64,000 nt of DNA from Calliopum simillimum. Its lineage: Eukaryota > Arthropoda > Insecta > Diptera > Lauxaniidae. A program made the translations under genes and the position numbers. The notes under the pieces are model-generated. The model searched no databases. It was not told where the DNA came from and saw only the letters and a list, made by a program, of their open reading frames with translations. The stretch lies in the NCBI GenBank assembly GCA_951812925.1, contig OX638368.1, forward strand, positions 84,054,909 through 84,118,908, given 5' to 3'. Positions 62,141 through 64,000 of this stretch are shown here, piece by piece (within the stretch, counting starts at the first letter, position 1; each line of letters starts with the position of its first letter).

Positions 62141-64000
62141 CTGAAATTCAAACGAAGAATCTGATCGAGATAAAACTTATATCGTTGAAAAGGTAATTGA
62201 ATAACTTTTCCAACTACATGTAGTTTGATTATGATCGAACAACAAATGGCTGAGTTATGACTCCTAAAAGTAAACCGTGAGCCAAAAAATTAAATCATCA
62301 TATATCTGAAACTATTTAACGTACATGGATGGCTTGAACTCGGTTTACTTCGATGTCGTCCCACTCAAGGTTTTTTTATCCTAAGTTATTCACTGGGGTC
62401 CAAATATTAAGAAATTCTTTTAAATCTGTCAACGAGCTAATCGATTTGCAGGGTCGAATTTTCGAAAATTCTAGCTGATCATGTTAACGAGCTCCCAGTT
62501 TCCTGTGTAAGTATCAAGCACACAAATTTTGGTCCCAATCGGAAAATTTTTGACCATGCCCCGGGCCGTTGAAGGGCGGAATACGCTATTTATATGAAAG
62601 TTAAGGCTTTAATCGAAAAACTAAGTCCTATCTTTGAAACGATTTGACATAAGTGAATGAAATTTGGTATGTGCATGAACAATACTTGAGCCAATAGCAT
62701 CCAATAAAAAAATAAGCGATAACATGGCCTCTCCACCCCAAATTCGTCGTATCTCTGGAAATATTTGACCCAGGTGAATGAGATTCGGTACATGTGTAAT
62801 TGACACTGAGAAAAAATTTTTCAATTAAAAAAAAGGACGGGCCACGCCCCCTCCATCTAAAAAAAACAAAACTATCATATCTCCGAAGTTATTTAACACA
62901 TGTGAACAAGATTTGATTTTAGATAAAGTGAAGCGAACACGAAAATGCCACTGGATAAAGTTAAACTAATTCAAAGTACTTAGTTGGTACATAATCAGTA
63001 TTTTTTTTCTTATTTATTTTCTTTTGGCGTAGATACTAAGCAAAAATATTTTGGTCGGAAGAACGCTGTTTATATGAAAATAAGTGGCTTTAATCGAAAT
63101 AATCAATCCTATCTTTGAAACTATTCGACATATGTAGCTAAATTAGATTTGGTACATATGTATATGAACTATACTTGAATAAATAGTATCCTAAAACAAA
63201 AATGGGTAGCGCAACGCCTCCTCCTCCCCATATTTTTCGTATCTTTGGAAATATTTGACTCAGGTAAATAAGATTTGGTACAGGTCTTTCATTTTGTCCG
63301 TGACCAAGTACAGACGTGCTCTCGGGTGTAATCGTTCGCGTGTGTCTTGAAGTTAGACCGTTACACGTTTTTTTTTTTAAGGCGCGTGTAATGTACATAA
63401 CCTAATTATAGGTTAAAAAGAAAACATCAATTTTGGTCAGACTGAAAATTTCAATATTTATAATTTTATAAAAGTCTGTAAAGACGCGACGCTGAGAGCT
63501 GTGATTATAACGAAATGTTTACGGCAGCTCTCGTTATTAGGGACCTATGTTACTCGTAATGAGTAGCATATTCAAAGAAGATATTTGGTACATAAATAAT
63601 TAGCAATTAAAAAATTTTCAATAAAAAATGGGCAAGGCAACGTCCCTGAATGAAATATGCACAAAATCAATTCAAAAACACTTATATTAATTATAGATCT
63701 TATATACCCTACATTTATTGTTTTAAAAAAATCCGCAATACATGTTTGAGAAAAAAAATTAAAAAACTCTCTCCTGAAAAATTTGCTTTTTGGTGCTTAC
63801 GACATTTTTGCGACTAGTGCTCGATATTCAAAATTTCGTGTTCCACAACTTAATCAATAAAAAAAGTGGTGTTAAAAAATTAATTTTATTGTACGAATAT
63901 GAAAGTTATTGAACTTTAGAGAACGAGAGCAAAAATTCCGCAATGGTTTTTCCCTCCTTATAAATGACCATTGTCTGAGGATCAAAACAGATAAATATTT
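62141..64000. repeat. Tandem modules of about 480 bp, then unrecognised DNA
   Basis: A block with TCCTATCTTTGAAAC, AATTTGGTA(T/C)ATGTG and GGAAATATTTGAC(C/T)CAGG occurs at about 62605-62800 and again at 63090-63285. Open frames here are the same module read twice. After 63330 no feature is recognised. Confidence 0.5.

Noticed and set aside
62590..63398. Overlapping open frames with IPNFIHL / VPNLIHL words
   Set aside because: Readings of a tandem repeat module; similarity comes from the DNA duplication.
59203..64000. First coding exon of MTA1-like (start codon and VGD end)
   Set aside because: I searched the minus strand here for a short ATG exon ending in phase 1 before a GT donor and found none convincing; it probably lies beyond the window.

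Overview
The window looks like chromosomal DNA of a fly, probably a higher (brachyceran) dipteran. It is AT-rich, carries one large intron-rich insect gene, and is otherwise filled with insect-type transposon remains: copia, Jockey-type LINEs, Tc1, mariner, a DD37E transposase, Helitrons, hAT-, PIF-, piggyBac- and Transib-like non-autonomous elements, and many long foldback elements. I cannot name the species.

The one host gene I can support is on the minus strand, from beyond 59177 down to the stop codon at 19206-19208. It encodes the fly orthologue of the metastasis-associated proteins (MTA1-like), a scaffold of the Mi-2/NuRD nucleosome-remodelling and histone-deacetylase complex. Twelve coding exons can be joined with AG/GT borders and a reading frame that stays open across every junction. 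They encode about 808 residues: BAH, ELM2, SANT, a GATA-type zinc finger, an added C2H2 finger, and the conserved C-terminal tail. The initiating exon was not found and probably lies beyond base 64000. Five introns are 3.7-13.6 kb and hold almost all the mobile DNA between 19 and 59 kb; the other six are about 60-140 bp.

Layout. 1-9.2 kb: an unrecognised decayed ORF, a Transib-like element sitting in a decayed GC-rich element, a truncated copia, a DD37E transposase and a TA-flanked element with iterated motifs. 9.2-17 kb: an internally deleted Tc1, two fragments of one LINE family, a Jockey fragment, and three inverted-repeat elements. 17-19.2 kb: low-complexity AT-rich DNA downstream of the MTA1-like stop codon. 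19.2-31 kb: last MTA1-like exons, foldbacks (one a 2.2-kb palindrome), and a Transib-like element holding a mariner and a hAT-type MITE. 31-32.6 kb: five clustered exons. 32.6-46 kb: a 13.6-kb intron with a five-layer nest at 35.3-39.5 kb, a LINE fragment and modular repeats. 46-51 kb: four exons and a foldback-in-foldback nest. 51-59 kb: an 8.2-kb intron with a second truncated mariner, a piggyBac-like MITE and two head-to-tail Helitrons. 59-64 kb: the BAH exon, then more foldbacks, an (AAGACC)-rich element and tandem modules.

Two patterns stand out. First, many intronic inserts are long inverted repeats that would fold into dsRNA in the pre-mRNA of a chromatin-repressor gene. Second, several unrelated-looking elements repeat their own terminal motif inside themselves, and many foldbacks share a recurring ATATCTC / ATAACTC word. 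Target-site duplications seen directly (TA, TAA, AAT/ATT, TTAA, 5-bp GCCCG, several 8-bp, 9-10-bp) support the element limits given.
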